From NCBI GenBank assembly GCA_947650285.1, contig CANTFL010001350.1, positions 1 to 64,000 of the forward strand: 64,000 nt of DNA, in the 5' to 3' direction. Under the pieces are notes generated by a model, which did no database searches, was not told the origin of the DNA, and was given only the letters and a program-made list of their open reading frames with translations. This stretch comes from Hyaloperonospora brassicae. Its lineage: Eukaryota; Oomycota; Peronosporomycetes; Peronosporales; Peronosporaceae. Below are positions 1-11,899 of this stretch, piece after piece (within the stretch, counting starts at the first letter, position 1; each line of letters starts with the position of its first letter). The translations under genes and the position numbers were made by a program.

Positions 1-372
1 CCTAAACCCTAAACCCTAAACCCTAAACCCTAAACCCTAAACCCTAAACCCTAAACCCTAAACCCTAAACCCTAAACCCTAAACCCTAAACCCTAAACCC
101 TAAACCCTAAACCCTAAACCCTAAACCCTAAACCCTAAACCCTAAACCCTAAACCCTAAACCCTAAACCCTAAACCCTAAACCCTAAACCCTAAACCCTA
201 AACCCTAAACCCTAAACCCTAAACCCTAAACCCTAAACCCTAAACCCTAAACCCTAAACCCTAAACCCTAAACCCTAAACCCTAAACCCTAAACCCTAAA
301 CCCTAAACCCTAAACCCTAAACCCTAAACCCTAAACCCTAAACCCTAAACCCTAAACCCTTAACCCCTAAAA
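1..372. repeat. Telomeric CCCTAAA array
   Basis: About 51 uninterrupted 7-bp CCCTAAA units run from base 1 to base 360. Two or so degenerate units follow (TAACCCC, TAAAAGG), and then subtelomeric DNA begins. On the other strand this is TTTAGGG, the repeat class used by oomycetes and plants. The C-rich strand reads inward, as expected for the left end of a chromosome. Perfect homogeneity up to the first base suggests a true terminal array, not an interstitial tract. Confidence 0.98.
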
Positions 373-984
373 GGTGGGATCGTCGTATAAAAGCAGATTA
401 TCTGGAGCTGATTACACTTAATCGAATGGACGATGTATTAACACTTATCAATACAGAGGAAGTTATTTAGTTAGATGCGCCTACCAGATCCGCCTCACGA
501 AGATTTTAGATCCGGGGGTGCTGCGAGAAAAGGTGGTTCAACGAATTTAGATCGAATGCATCAAGCAAACGCAAGACAAAGAGGCTTGGATCAATTCGTT
601 CAATCTGTATTTGATACGAGATCTGACTATGTTGAGTGCGGTCGAAGCGAGGACGACCACCCTGATCGCGCCCTACTACGAGGTGGACGAAGACGTATTG
701 TTTTTTTTTTCTGCCCCCGTTCCACCCCAATGATTGATCGTACTAGAATGATGCGGCTGGTGATACCAGAGTTGCTGCAGAAAGATTTCCTACATCCATT
801 CCACACTTGTCTGGAAGGTGGACATCAAGGGATCGGCCGGACTTGCTAACAGATCCGAGCTTGTGTCCACTGAAGAGATCTGTACAAAGAGTACAGTAAT
901 ACATAGGTGAATGTACGGATTGCGATCAGGGAAAGGAGTTCCAAGTGAGGTGACATCGGTTCCTGGCAATTTTCAGGTCTCTTA

Positions 985-2110
985 CAACTTTCAGATTATT
1001 ACCATGAATCACATTTTGTCCCTGCTCCGATCTGTTAAGGGTAACACAGAGCTTTTTCTGTGGGTGGATATTTTCTCAGGGTATGTCATTGCCAAGGCAA
1101 GTGGATCCAGATCCGCTCAACCCATTGCCTAAAGTTAAACGTAATGTGCGTTCAGGCAGTTTGGTGCAAGCGAAGTGCTCCGTCATGACAGAGAAATAGG
1201 CTTGATGTCTGATTTCTTTCGAGCGTAAATAAGATTGCAGGGCAGAAGTAGTGGACTAAGATGGCATATATACCGCAGACAAATGTAACCGCCGAATGGA
1301 TGGTAAAAACTTTGACGAAAGCGCCGAAGATGTGCGACATAGATTTGGATCAGAGGGATTCGGAAGATTATGAGGAAAGGCTATCGTTTGTGGATCATAC
1401 CTCTCAACACCGAGTACTTGGCGACACGCTTTTTTATTCAATACACAGATGGGATCTTTTATATGCTCTAGAAGATGCTTCGCCCCTTGTGAGAACTAAG
1501 GTCTGAGATATGATTCTCGTAAATGGCGTAGTATCAAACAGCGACATGCGCTAGAGCTGCCTCAAATGAGCGTCATTAGGACAAATACAGGATCGGGCCA
1601 ATCGAGACGTTGCAGACCTAATTATATATGGCATAGAGGGTTTTTTAAGTGTGGTTATATCTGGATCGAGTACGGTGTGGATACGGTTAAAAGCTGTAGT
1701 ATATGTGGCATGGGCATTTACAAGCTGCTGATTTGTGTGGAGGATTAGATTTACGATTAAAGATCGCCGGCAGACCTTACATAATATTTCCGGTGGTGCA
1801 CGTATCGAAGTTGAAATGAGAAAAAATAACACCGGATCTCCATAACAACACATTAAAAGTAACGGAAGCAGATCGGGTCAATTTTGGTAAGGCGATCTTA
1901 CCAGAAGATCTCTGGAAGACGAATTAGGCAATAATTAATTAGAGGTAGAGAGGATGGGCAATGTTGGCTCGGGTCGAAAAACACAATGTTGATGCGCTTA
2001 TCGGCTATTTTTCGTCAATTGGAAAGTATAACGAGAACTTGATTGTGATAATAAGATGGATCTTGATAGCGCCGATATGTTACTTATCACATTCGCAGCC
2101 GTGGCAGTTG
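985..2110 (+). pseudogene. Ty3/gypsy integrase and chromodomain relic
   Basis: Frames scattered over this stretch, read in order, follow the C-terminal half of an oomycete gypsy polyprotein. At about 1,045-1,130 there is an integrase-core fragment (VDIFSGYVIAKA). At 1,261-1,500 comes the core's later part (YIPQTNVTAEW, then VKTLTKAPKM, DQRDSEDYEERL and GDTLFYSIHRWD). The catalytic Glu region is recognisable as TAEW. At 1,741-1,830 is the post-integrase strand FPVVHVSKLK, then at about 1,880-1,920 a piece resembling LPEDLW. At about 1,935-2,110 is a decayed chromodomain (GSGRKTQ, then VNWK). Stops and frameshifts separate every block, so it is long dead. No LTR was found for it. It is a different family from elements A-C, whose integrase tail is distinct. 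Confidence 0.75.
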
Positions 2111-5100
2111 CAATCGATTTGAGGTGATGCAATCGTAAAATTAAAGATCTCAAGATCAACAAAACTCATAATTGGTTGGGGGTTGAATATTTGCAGGCCG
2201 TCTGCACACAAAATAACTGTAATTGACATATGTTTAGTGGGTATGGCAAATAAGGCATATCGAGATCCTAACGCGGCCGAAAGGCCATTACAAGCAGAAT
2301 TTTTTTGACATGACGACAGAAGCTAACCGGGTGATTAAATTGACGATGTTAAAAATGCAGACCTCTAAATATCGCGGCTGGAAATATTTGCCCGATGGAC
2401 GTGGGATCAAGGTTCGAGGATGCTGGGCCAGTGGTCCACGATATTGGTTGCGTTAAGTATTGGCAGGTAGTTATTAACTACGCCAAGGCCATCTTGGGGA
2501 TGTTCAGACGATTGCATCCGAGACCAGGGTACCAAGTGCGTCTTTCTAACTCCCTATGGAAAGGAGGGAAGACGGGACCCAACAAGACGGTAAGATCGCA
2601 TCGCTGAAGGATCATCTCTTGCAATATGAACTGGAAGATTGCTTTCTAGCGGTTTCCGGCGTGGGATCGTCTGTTATTGCGTTGGCGAAAATATCGTGAC
2701 AGATCGAAATCTTCGTGTCGCTGTGCGTAGTTTATTGTCAGGAAGTGTGTGGGTCCCCTGCGCATCGCGATTCACGAAGTTTTGATACAAGTCTATCAGA
2801 AACGAAACCGCCCCACCGGCTTAACGAGATTGGCTCTACCGGGTCTCTTTATGATATATCAGGTCATATAAGACTACAAGGGAATGATCTGCGCAAGGGT
2901 GACCAAGAAAAACCATTCCATTACGTGTCAACTGGTGAGAGGTTCGACCCAGATATTTGTAGAATGGATTTTTTTTGGATTGGAGAAGAGCTGATAAATC
3001 ATATACAGTCCAGCTCGGGAAGGCAGATCCAGCTGACTCGCCTCTTCGACCATGGTCCAACTTGCGCAGATTCTAGGGACGCGATCACGATAACCAGGGA
3101 TCCACTGGTTGCGCGAGACCTTATCGGCTGGTAATTTGTATAGGAGTCAGGAGAAAGGAGACCATGGACCGTGTCGCGATCTTCGTAAGCTATGCTGACC
3201 GGGTCATTAGAATTGCTGGAGGCTTGGCCAATCAGATCCACCATGAAAATATTGGTAGTGACCGCAGTAGGCTACGGATTAGAGTAGCAGGGGATGGAGC
3301 CGGACTGGGGGAGTCCACGACGACAGGTGAAAAGGTCTCATTCGACGCATCTACGGTCGACGTGTAGCTTTGCGCTGAGTAACGGGATCGCGAGAGAGCT
3401 ACAAGGGTGATGCCTCCAATAGATTTGCCAGATTACTCTCTGTTCGACTCAACCGAGGTAGGGAAAACGTGTCTTTAGTTTAGCCCGAGCCCGAGTTCGC
3501 CGCGTGGGACTACGTGAATACTGTTTGTTCGGAAAATTCGAGTACGGCCTAGCTGGGAATAGGGTGCCGGCCTGCGGTCATGTGGAGTAAGCGGCGATCG
3601 GATGCGATAGGGTCTTACTATGAAGACGTTTGCTGGGATTAGTGACAACGGATCCAAAGTATCCTCAATTAAAAGACGCTTGTGAGGCAATATGGCTGAG
3701 CTCGTAGCAGCAGCCGCGTTCACGACAAGAGTAACCGCGTGAGGAGATTCTGGAGGCAAATCTAGCGATGGAGTTACGAAGCGAATCTCGATCGCGGATA
3801 AACTTATACCGCTCGTTCTTCGGATGGGTAACGGGGACCCGGTACCGTTTGAAACCCGCATCCTGTTCCCGCCTTGTATTTTAAGATGCGTGGCACGAGC
3901 AGGTTTGAGGCAGATATCACTCTCGATGTGTCGGCGCTCGGTTTGAATGGCTACCATGCAATCTCGCATACGAATGCTATCATTTTGGTGGTCCGAGCAC
4001 CGTATCTTGTACTCTGATGCTCTTCTCTATAAATACAAAGCTTGTCGGCGTGAGACAAACTTCTATCGTTCAGCTTCGCCGTTGCGGAGGCCGATTCCCG
4101 CTGCACAGAAGCCATAAATCACTGAATCTCTCTTGGAACTTATCGCACTCGGCCCTGGCCTTGTGGAGTTCGGATTTGATGGAATTGATTTATTGCGGCT
4201 AATAAAAAGAACAATCGGCTCCAGACAGAAATCCCTTTATCGCTTGATTGTCTCACCATGGTTCCAATCTAAGCTATCATACGTTTTGTCCACGTATGTC
4301 ACGTATGTAGCAGCAGAGGCATACAAATGCTTTAACTCCATATTCAACTTCTCCTTGTGGCTCCGTTTATCGTGTAAACGCTCCTCCAAAGATGCATACT
4401 TCTCCACCGTAACTTGTTGGGGTCAATTCGATCGAAGAGGAAGACCAACAGATCGTTCAGCTCCTGCCGACTCGTTGTCACAAGTGTACTGAATCGGGGA
4501 CTTACGAAGATAATCCCCGGATGTGTTGAGTTTCGACCAAAGATTCAATTGTGGCAAAAGGAGTAGAACCAGAAGTAAATTGTTGTCTGTGAGTTCTTAT
4601 CCTAATCCTTCCCTACCATTAGTTTTTTCGTAGAAATACACTCGTTCAACTGCAATATGCTATTTTTGTTGTCCCGTCTCGTCATGTTCCATCCCTTCTC
4701 GTCTCGTCGTGTCTTATTCCATATAAACCGTTTACCGTTTACTCGTTGATGTCAAATTACATCGCATCACCTTCGACTAACAGTATATACGCCCGTGTGG
4801 TGCTAGTCGGATCCAAACCCATCGATCTGGTAGTAGCAACTGACAAATCTGGTTGAAGAGTTGGCGTAAAGGAGGGGATCGTTGCGGCCAGGATTTGATG
4901 ACTTTGATACAGATTTCTGTGAATACGAAGGAGTGAAGGAAGAATCTATGAATAGAAGTGCCAACGAAGACGATGTACTGTAAGACTAGTGCTGATCACT
5001 AGCCAACGTTACTGGGTACAGTTTCAAAGAAGCTAAAAAATGGTGTGAAGAATGTGCTGAAGAAGGGACACCCTGGTACCCGAACTAGCTATAAGGTTTA

Positions 5101-5568
5101 TACGCGTTAATCACAATTAAATCCGATCTGAGAGTGGATCCGTTTTCAAGAGGGATCATCAGAGAGTGTGTCCGGTATGAGAAGAATTTCGATCCAACAA
5201 GAGATCCGGTCTAAGGGAGGATACGATTTAAGATCCGATCCTGGCCTGAGTCGAGGGTGGGGGATAAATCAAGGAGCCTGCGATGTACAAGAGACTGATT
5301 ACTTCATTTGGCCGAAGCGTGGCGAGTCTTTGGGAATATATGGCCTTTCTCGTAGATTTTTAGGCGATGGTTGGATAGTATTTAACAGATTTCAATTTTT
5401 TAAAATACACGCTTAATCGCTTCCGGGATAAAATTTTGGCTTACCGACGAAACAAAGAAATGCGCCGCTCGTCTATACACGTTTTGCCCCTGTATGCTTG
5501 GTCCAGGTCCATTCAGGAATCATACAACTATTAAGTAAACTGAGATAGGTCGCAGCAAGAAAGCAAGG

Positions 5569-5770
5569 GTGATCAAGATCGCAAGACGGCTTAAGTGGTC
5601 AGAAGATAAAGCAAGTAAAGATCTACATTCTGGACAAGGCGGTATTGCTGAGATCCAGGTAGCTCATATTAAGTACATACAAGTAACCTGGGATCGCATT
5701 AGGGTTTCCACGCGATCCTTTTCGTCCCGAATACGGTCATGTTTAGCACCGACAGGAGCAACGTTGTGAA
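5569..5770 (+). pseudogene. Gypsy pol tail relic, related to 35,578-36,029
   Basis: The short frame contains ARRLKWSED and, further on, DRIRVSTRS. The same peptide blocks, and clearly homologous nucleotides, occur on the minus strand at 35,650-35,910. There another frame reads YFGQGDLVVIKADHIERL, which resembles the small beta-barrel region after the integrase core in gypsy pol. Both copies are broken. This marks two fragments of the same old element family, one near the telomere and one about 30 kb inward. Confidence 0.5.
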
Positions 5771-5800
5771 CCTTGCCCCAGCTCATGGACTTTGTTCTTT

Positions 5801-8065
5801 GTCACTATAAATGTGGTAATTGCGAGATAAAACTCTATATATTGTGTAACGGTCATTCGCGGCTCATGTCTAAACACCCTAGCTCGACCATTTTACGCCT
5901 CTGACGGTTTCCTTTTTACGTGATGACAATAGCTGCTGTTTGACGTGCAGCCGACCCAGGCTGCACAACGGGCGTATGGCTACATTCTTTTCGTGGTTTT
6001 CCATATTATCAGGTGGTTATCTTTCGCCGTATTTGGATCCATCGAGAATAAATCCCGGTTTGATGATTCTGCGTAAAATCTTTTCGAAATTTAGGCTCAT
6101 CTCCACACTTTTGGTAACACTCATCTGGAGTGGTGCTCTCAAGACTTGGTAAGCCGCAGATTATGCCATTCCGTTTCAACCCGGTAGCACCTTCACAGTT
6201 TGCAGTTATATTTACATATACGGCGATTCCGGCCTTCCGTTCAACTCTGTCGCTATGTTTCACCTGATTAACCTGGTATTGCGGTTTTAAGAAGCTGTCA
6301 CGCGCCATATCGTCGAAATGGCATAACGCGTTCTATTGTTTGGTTCCGATACCGGTTTCGTTTGCCGTGTTTCCTAACCTCACTCAGTTTCTGTGGAACT
6401 CTGTGCTTGGTAGGGCTGGCTCAAATTGGCTCGAAATATTTTTTTAGCTATTATCTCGGTCAATATCTATCTTGTCACGGTGTACCACTGTGTCATACGC
6501 AATGGCATTCGCCTTTTGCCTCTCATCTTTTGCAGTTTGACTTTGGCTTTGGCCTGTTCTAATACGATTTTACGTCTTCATATCGTACTGATTTGCTTTC
6601 CACGCCTGTTTATGGTCACTTCTTACGCCTATTTATTCCCTTGTTGCGCAGATATGTGGAAGGGATCAGGGTTTTAACGTTGTGCTGTATCCCTAACGTC
6701 TCCTACTAATACAGTTGCAGTGAAATTACGGTACACATTCCTATAAAGATCTTCATACTAACATTAAAGCTTGCTTGGTAAATGGACGCTCGCTTTTGTA
6801 CCAGGGTCAATTTAGTACTAACACACTACGGCCATCGAAACGGTTTACCCTAATCAGTTTTAATATTCATATATCTGTTGTGGGAGAGATTCCAACCCGC
6901 GCCATCAACTCTAACTCTTGACGCCTCATCACTGACTCGAAAAAACATACAAATTTGTTGTTTTAATTCACAACTGAGGTATTCTTGATTTTTAAAGTCT
7001 GTTTCCCATTCTCCAGACAACCTCCTCTCGATTTTGTAGTTTTCTTTCACGCTGCCTTGGCATTCGAGGTTCACTCAGACACTTTTACCAGATTCACCTA
7101 CTCATTTTTGATGGCCACTCACTTTATGTTTCGTGATCAATGTATTCCTTCGGGTTTATCTGAAGTATCACTACTATTTGACCCTCTATACCTTTGTCAA
7201 ATGAGGTAAGGTAATAAGGTTTGTTGTTGGACAACTAGGAATGCTTTTTCATAGCAAACTGATAAAATATTCGAATGCCATTTTGTAGTTGTCACCATCC
7301 TAAGTGTGAAACACACTTCTTATACCGGTTATAGATCGGCGCATAGTCCTTTTACTATGTGAATAGTCGTTGCAGGCAACGCATTTTTTTGACATTGGAC
7401 GCCAATAGTCTTCTTTAGTCTTAAGCGCCACAATAAATTTGATAACACCTGATCAGCATCGAGCGTTAGCTGCTGTGGTTTTGATCATCTCGAATTATAA
7501 GATTCCCATTGCCATGCCCAGTCAGATTGATACTCAACAATATTTTACATAATCAAAAGAGTTTGCACGCTTCGCTACCGTATTAAGCAGTTCTTCTTTT
7601 CCTTTTGTCAACCTAATGCTTATAAAACTGGCGAGTGCGATTTGTTATATTTTTTTAAAATAAAAACACATCATAGTTTTACGGGCAGCCGAATAAAGCG
7701 TACCACCAATTTGCTCCACAACCAGCCACTTGATCTTAGGTAAATATATACTGATTATGTGGTGCCGCAACACTTGCATGCTTTGTGTTCAACGTATATA
7801 TGTTTCGAGTTTATTGATATATTGCATAGCGCCAATTGCAAAAACAATACATGACCCTCATATACCCATAATAGAGTAAGCTGGTGCATTTGATGCTTCA
7901 CGTTCACAATGTGTCAAAATTGAGCATTGGTACTGGTGGTTGTATGATGAGGAGGAAGGGGGGTGTACCTACCATACTTAAACATATAAGTTAAATAGCT
8001 ATTACAGCTCCTTGCCGGAGGAAGGATTAACCCAAGAGAGCCTTAATATTGCTATATCAGACAAA
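5801..8065. other. AT-rich gene-free stretch
   Basis: No convincing coding sequence, RNA gene or repeat array is visible, apart from a weak PAN/Apple-like relic at 6,009-6,308. GATC frequency is back to roughly the random expectation. The stretch ends at the 5-bp target duplication (GTTTT, 8,066-8,070) of copia element E. Confidence 0.5.
6009..6308 (-). pseudogene. Possible PAN/Apple-domain relic
   Basis: The minus-strand frame contains ESTTPDECYQKC followed by FTQNHQTGI. This resembles the oomycete PAN/Apple core, in which a Thr/Ser-Pro-x-Glu-Cys-Cys-x-x-Cys block is followed by a Phe-Thr-x-Asn-x-Gln-x-Gly block. Several of the disulfide cysteines expected in that fold are missing, including the one after the TGI block. 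There is no signal peptide, no ATG-led full frame and no neighbouring exon. It is either a remnant of a secreted carbohydrate- or adhesin-type protein gene or chance similarity. Confidence 0.3.
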
Positions 8066-8070
8066 GTTTT
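8066..8070. repeat. Target site duplication of E (left copy)
   Basis: GTTTT directly precedes the 8,071 LTR and is repeated at 27,061-27,065 immediately after the other LTR. Confidence 0.85.
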
Positions 8071-8282
8071 TGTTGACTTTGCATATGTGTGCATGTAGGA
8101 CACAAGTGCGCGGATGTGGTTGTTTTGCAGGCTGTGCATAAACATCGTACTCATGCTAAATATTTCGTCCACTTGTGCGAATCTCACTCGCAGACTCAAT
8201 TAACTCTTTGCATCCTGCGACCCATCGGCTGTCGTACTCTATGCAACGACGCAGTGCATACACACACTCTTCTCCTTTAACA
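8071..8282 (-). repeat. 3' LTR of copia element E
   Basis: On the plus strand it begins TGTTGACTTT and ends near TTTAACA. It aligns along its length with 26,848-27,060, with a few dozen differences, so the insertion is old. The CA-rich stretch at 8,255-8,270 and the block at 8,216-8,256 are best conserved. Confidence 0.85.
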
Positions 8283-8599
8283 TTCATCCCGCCTCGTCGG
8301 TGTTACACCAGCCCAATCTTCTCGAGAAGAATCGCATTCCGCGGCGCCGCCAAGCTCTTGGCGAGCACGTCATCCAACAGCTAGTTCGTCGGTACGTACT
8401 CTACACTCACCTTTATCTTCTCAACTACGTCTTGCAAGAACTTGACTTTGACATCAACGTGCTTTTGTGCACTTGAAGTCGCCTCGTTTGTCAGATGCTT
8501 AGTTGCAACCTAATTGTCGACAAGCGACTTCATTGGCAGCTGTACCTGCATGCCAAACTCTTCCAAAAGGTTTGGAACGCCAAGCAGCTCCTTGACACC

Positions 8600-9900
8600 C
8601 ACAGCAGCCGCCACGAATTTAGCCTCGTCAGTGAACAGCACCACATCCAATTAATGCTTCACTTGAATCGCCACGTGCATGCCACCTACAACAACGATCG
8701 CGCCACTGGCCAACTTGCGTGTCGCTTTGGCAGCAGCGTAGTCCGCGTTCGTATAGCATGCCAGTCGCACGCAGTTCGTCGTCACAATTCCTCCTGTCGT
8801 CACTCGCGTGTTGTATATCATCACATCTCCTGCCATCGTCAGCTTCAGGCTCGCTGTCACGGCAAAATAGATTTGGATTTGCTTTGCAATCTTGAGGTCG
8901 TAGTCTGTTGGTGCGTAGCTCTGACGTGTCGATCTGTGTACCGCATACGCGATGTCAGGTCGACTGCATCGCGCAATCCAGAGGAGACGGCCTACAAGCG
9001 ACAGAAACCACTGCACGATCGGTCGTTCCGCGCTGCCCGATCCTGTAAAAGGTAGCGACCGTGCGCTCGTACTCTCCGACAGGAGCGAAGACTCGTCGGT
9101 GATCGGCGCTCGAACAGCGTTGTACGATTCTATGCCGTGTTTGTAAAGCAGTTCAACAACGGTCTAATCCTAATCTATTGCGTACCCGGTATGGTCTGTT
9201 TAGCTGATCCGCATTCCTAGGAAGTGCTCGGCGGCTCTTAGGCACTTGATCGCGAGCGACTTCATCGCAATGCCGAAGTCGTCCAGCAGCTTCTCGCTCG
9301 TCGCAGCCGCTAACAAGTCGTTCACGTACGTTACAACTATCGCTGTAATTTCATTTGCTGTCGTTAAGTACACGCATGAGTCGGTCATCGACTGCTCGTA
9401 TCCGATTTCCGATAACTTCTTGTGCAACAGTTGATTTTACAACCGACCGGCTTGCTTTAATTCGTAAAGCGACTTAATTAGGCGCAAGCACACTTCTCTA
9501 CTCTTCTGTGCGCCGACACGCGCGAGCTCTTAACCGGCGAGTTTCATGCCCTCTGGTACTCGCAGGAAGATCTCAACGTCATCTTCATTTAAGGCCTTCA
9601 AGTAAGCCGATGGGACGTCGTTGTGCCTTGCTTAAACACCCCACATGCGAGCGACTGCCAGGGTCACCTTCCCGCTGGTGATGTCGAGGACGGCCGAGAA
9701 CGTAAGGTTGTAGTCACGAACCAGTACTTGCTCATGGCCGCCGGCGACAAGCCGCGCTTTGTAGCGCTCGATGGCTCCGTTGAAGTCCTTCATCTTTCGC
9801 ATCACCCACTTCGAACGCAGAAGGTGCATGTGTTTCTGCTTTGCGACTACCTTTCACGTGTTGTTTGCCGCAAGTGACGCATTCTCTTCTGCGCACGTCA
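8600..9900 (-). pseudogene. Copia reverse transcriptase / RNase H remnant (element E)
   Basis: From high to low coordinates the frames read the copia RT start (SKWVMRKM, then YKARLVAGG, 9,632-9,829). Next comes the RT core, with YVNDLLAAAT at about 9,320, in a frame at 9,200-9,427 that also has FLGMRI. Then comes the RNase H entry (GRLLWIARCSRPDIAYAV) in the frame at 8,651-9,016. The catalytic motif YVDD is changed to YVND, so an essential aspartate is lost. The frames are separated by stops. The reaction would have been RNA-templated DNA synthesis and RNA strand degradation. This copy cannot do either. Confidence 0.85.
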
Positions 9901-10334
9901 CTTTCCACAGGTGCGCATCAGGCGATTTGATCGCCGCTCGATACGACTTTGGGTCGGGTAACGCCGCATACTCCTATCCTGCCACTAACGTCTTCATCGC
10001 TAGCGACGCGAGCACTGACGCTTTGGTTGTCGTGTTCGATCGTTGCGTCGGTGCGTTGCTGTTCATCGACGCGGTTGCATCGTCAGATTCACTCTTCTTG
10101 ACCAAATTCTTGCGTGGTCGTGCTCACTTTCTCGGTAGCACTTTGGCCTCGCTCTCGTCCTTCGACACATTGTCTTGTGCCTCTTCGGTGCGCGCCACGT
10201 TTCGGCTTGCCGGACGCAGCACTAACATTCGTGACGCTCGCATCGAGATCACGTACTGGCTCCTTCAACGGAGCGCTGTCTTTCGATGAGTCTCTGGGAT
10301 CGTTGCGAGCAAGCTTCTCTCTTCTTTTACTAAT

Positions 10335-10539
10335 TGTTGTAGCTTGAGCGGGAGGCGAAGCGAAAACGGAGCGGAGAGACCGGAGAGAACGAAGAGGAAA
10401 ACACTTGCTCACTTGAGAGAGGATTCGAAAGTGATTGATTCATAGGTCTTAACTCTGCCTACCCTGGACTGCATCCAATCACATGGTGCATCCAATCAAC
10501 CGTATTTACACGCGTCCAATCATCCTACGCGTCTAATCA
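10335..10539 (-). mobile_element. Probable solo copia LTR inserted in element E
   Basis: The E coding frame breaks here between an upstream piece ending YVGNYLRND and a downstream piece beginning SKRREKLARND. The intervening 205 bp begin TGTTGTAGC and end AATCA on the plus strand. They include several imperfect copies of a CCAATCA motif (10,482-10,539) and a purine-rich block. This looks like a small LTR of another copia family left by LTR-LTR recombination. No clean target duplication was found, so the ends are approximate. Confidence 0.4.
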
Positions 10540-10559
10540 TTTCTGAGGTAATTACCGAC

Positions 10560-11890
10560 GTAAAAAACTATCTCGTAAGAACTACGCTTGACGTTCGGAT
10601 TGTACCGGTAACCCTCAATACTTATGTTTTGCGTCTTCGACATCGGACGCTTTAACTTAAACGCCGATGTTGCGCTAGCTCTTGGAGTGCTCGCGTCGCC
10701 TCGAGCTGGCTCATCTCGGCCGCGCTCTCGTTCCCTCTCACGTTCGAGTGCCTCTAGCTCGTCCTTTTCTTCGGACTCAAGTACTCGACGCAATTGCTTG
10801 TTCGTCTCGGAAGTGAGCGTCTCGATGTTATTGACGTGTATTGTGGTAACAACGAAACGTTTGCTTAAGATCAGCACTTTTCTTCCTTCTGTTTCGTCGT
10901 TTTCCCCTTCAATTACTGCTTCAGTCCCTCTTTTGCCCAGTGAAGCGTTCGCTGGTGACGTGTAGACGCGACACGGCGATCCGAACACGACAACATCTGC
11001 AACGCTTACTGGCTTCTTCGTGAGCACCTCCAGTGGCGACTTTCGCCAGGCTTTGGCTCGAGTTGGCATCTAATTTAACACGTACGCATCGTACTTGGCG
11101 GCGCAGCCCCAGTACCCGTGTGGCAACCCGCACCCAAAGAGCATGCGCCGGACCACATTCATAACGGTCCTGTGTATCCTCTCTGCTTTCCCATTAGATG
11201 CGGACAAGTTGCGCTCTTTCGTCCAACGCCCAATGCCGGTCCGCAAGCAGAAGAGGTCGAGATTGAGAAACTTCCCTTCTCCGTCCGTCCTCAGGATGTG
11301 TACACGTACATTAAACTGCCTCTTGAAGAACGTCATGAAGTATTGGAACTGCTTCGCTGCCTGGTATGTCTTGGCAACGAACACTCGAACGTAATTCGAT
11401 TTGTGATCCACAAAGTTTATCAGGTACCGGATTTCGCGCTTTTACATTGACACGATTAAAAACGTTGAGGTCACTGAAAATGACACCTCCCACGACGTCG
11501 ATTGGTGCATTGCGTCCGGTGTCTTTCTTCGATTGCGCGGTTTTCGTCTGCTTGACCTCTATGCATGCGATGCAGTTCTCACGGACATGATCGGTGATTT
11601 CGATGCCGTTGGCGCGATTGACGGCCAAGCGTTTGACATCGCCGTAGTTTAAGGTGTCTAAACCGGCGATGGAGCGACATCAAACTGGCTCTCTGCAGCG
11701 TGATGTCCGTCGGCTCCGACTCTTCGATCGCATTTAGGATCACTTCCTTCAAGCCGCTCGATTTCTCCTTATCGATGCCGTGGCCAACCACTAGCACATT
11801 GTGCTTGATGTTCACGTACATAACAAAGCTACATCTGTTCACTATCGCGTGCCTGTTGCGGGCACTCGTAACACGGCATCCTTGCAACAA
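10560..11890 (-). pseudogene. Copia integrase remnant (element E)
   Basis: Read leftward, it starts with a gag-pre-integrase region (11,579-11,890, with LHRRFRHL and upstream His/Leu-rich sequence). The zinc-binding segment follows (GIEITDHVRENCIACIEVKQ, about 11,590-11,530), then the catalytic core (11,070-11,411). The core keeps LRTDGEGKF for one catalytic Asp and SNGKAERIHRT for the catalytic Glu. The C-terminal part (10,533-11,069) has KSPLEVLTKKP and DVVVFGSPC. Frameshifts lie between all the blocks. In a live element this enzyme joins the cDNA to the chromosome. Confidence 0.85.
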
Positions 11891-11899
11891 TAAATTTCC

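Larger units (their letters stand above)
373..5800. other. Decayed, GATC-dense subtelomeric region
   Basis: No intact gene is visible. Reading frames are short and broken. Parts are recognisable as old Ty3/gypsy coding sequence (985-2,110 and 5,569-5,770). The stretch 2,130-5,540 holds nothing I can name, although 4,000-4,500 on the minus strand has short charged, coiled-coil-like frames. The tetranucleotide GATC is strikingly frequent: I count 11 in 480-960, where about 2 are expected. The density drops to background at about 5,800, so this block looks like one compositional unit next to the telomere. Confidence 0.7.

Noticed and set aside
3475..3969. 164-codon minus-strand frame in the subtelomere
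   Set aside because: No ATG-supported domain, no homologue recognised, and it sits in decayed DNA with broken frames all around. Treated as chance.
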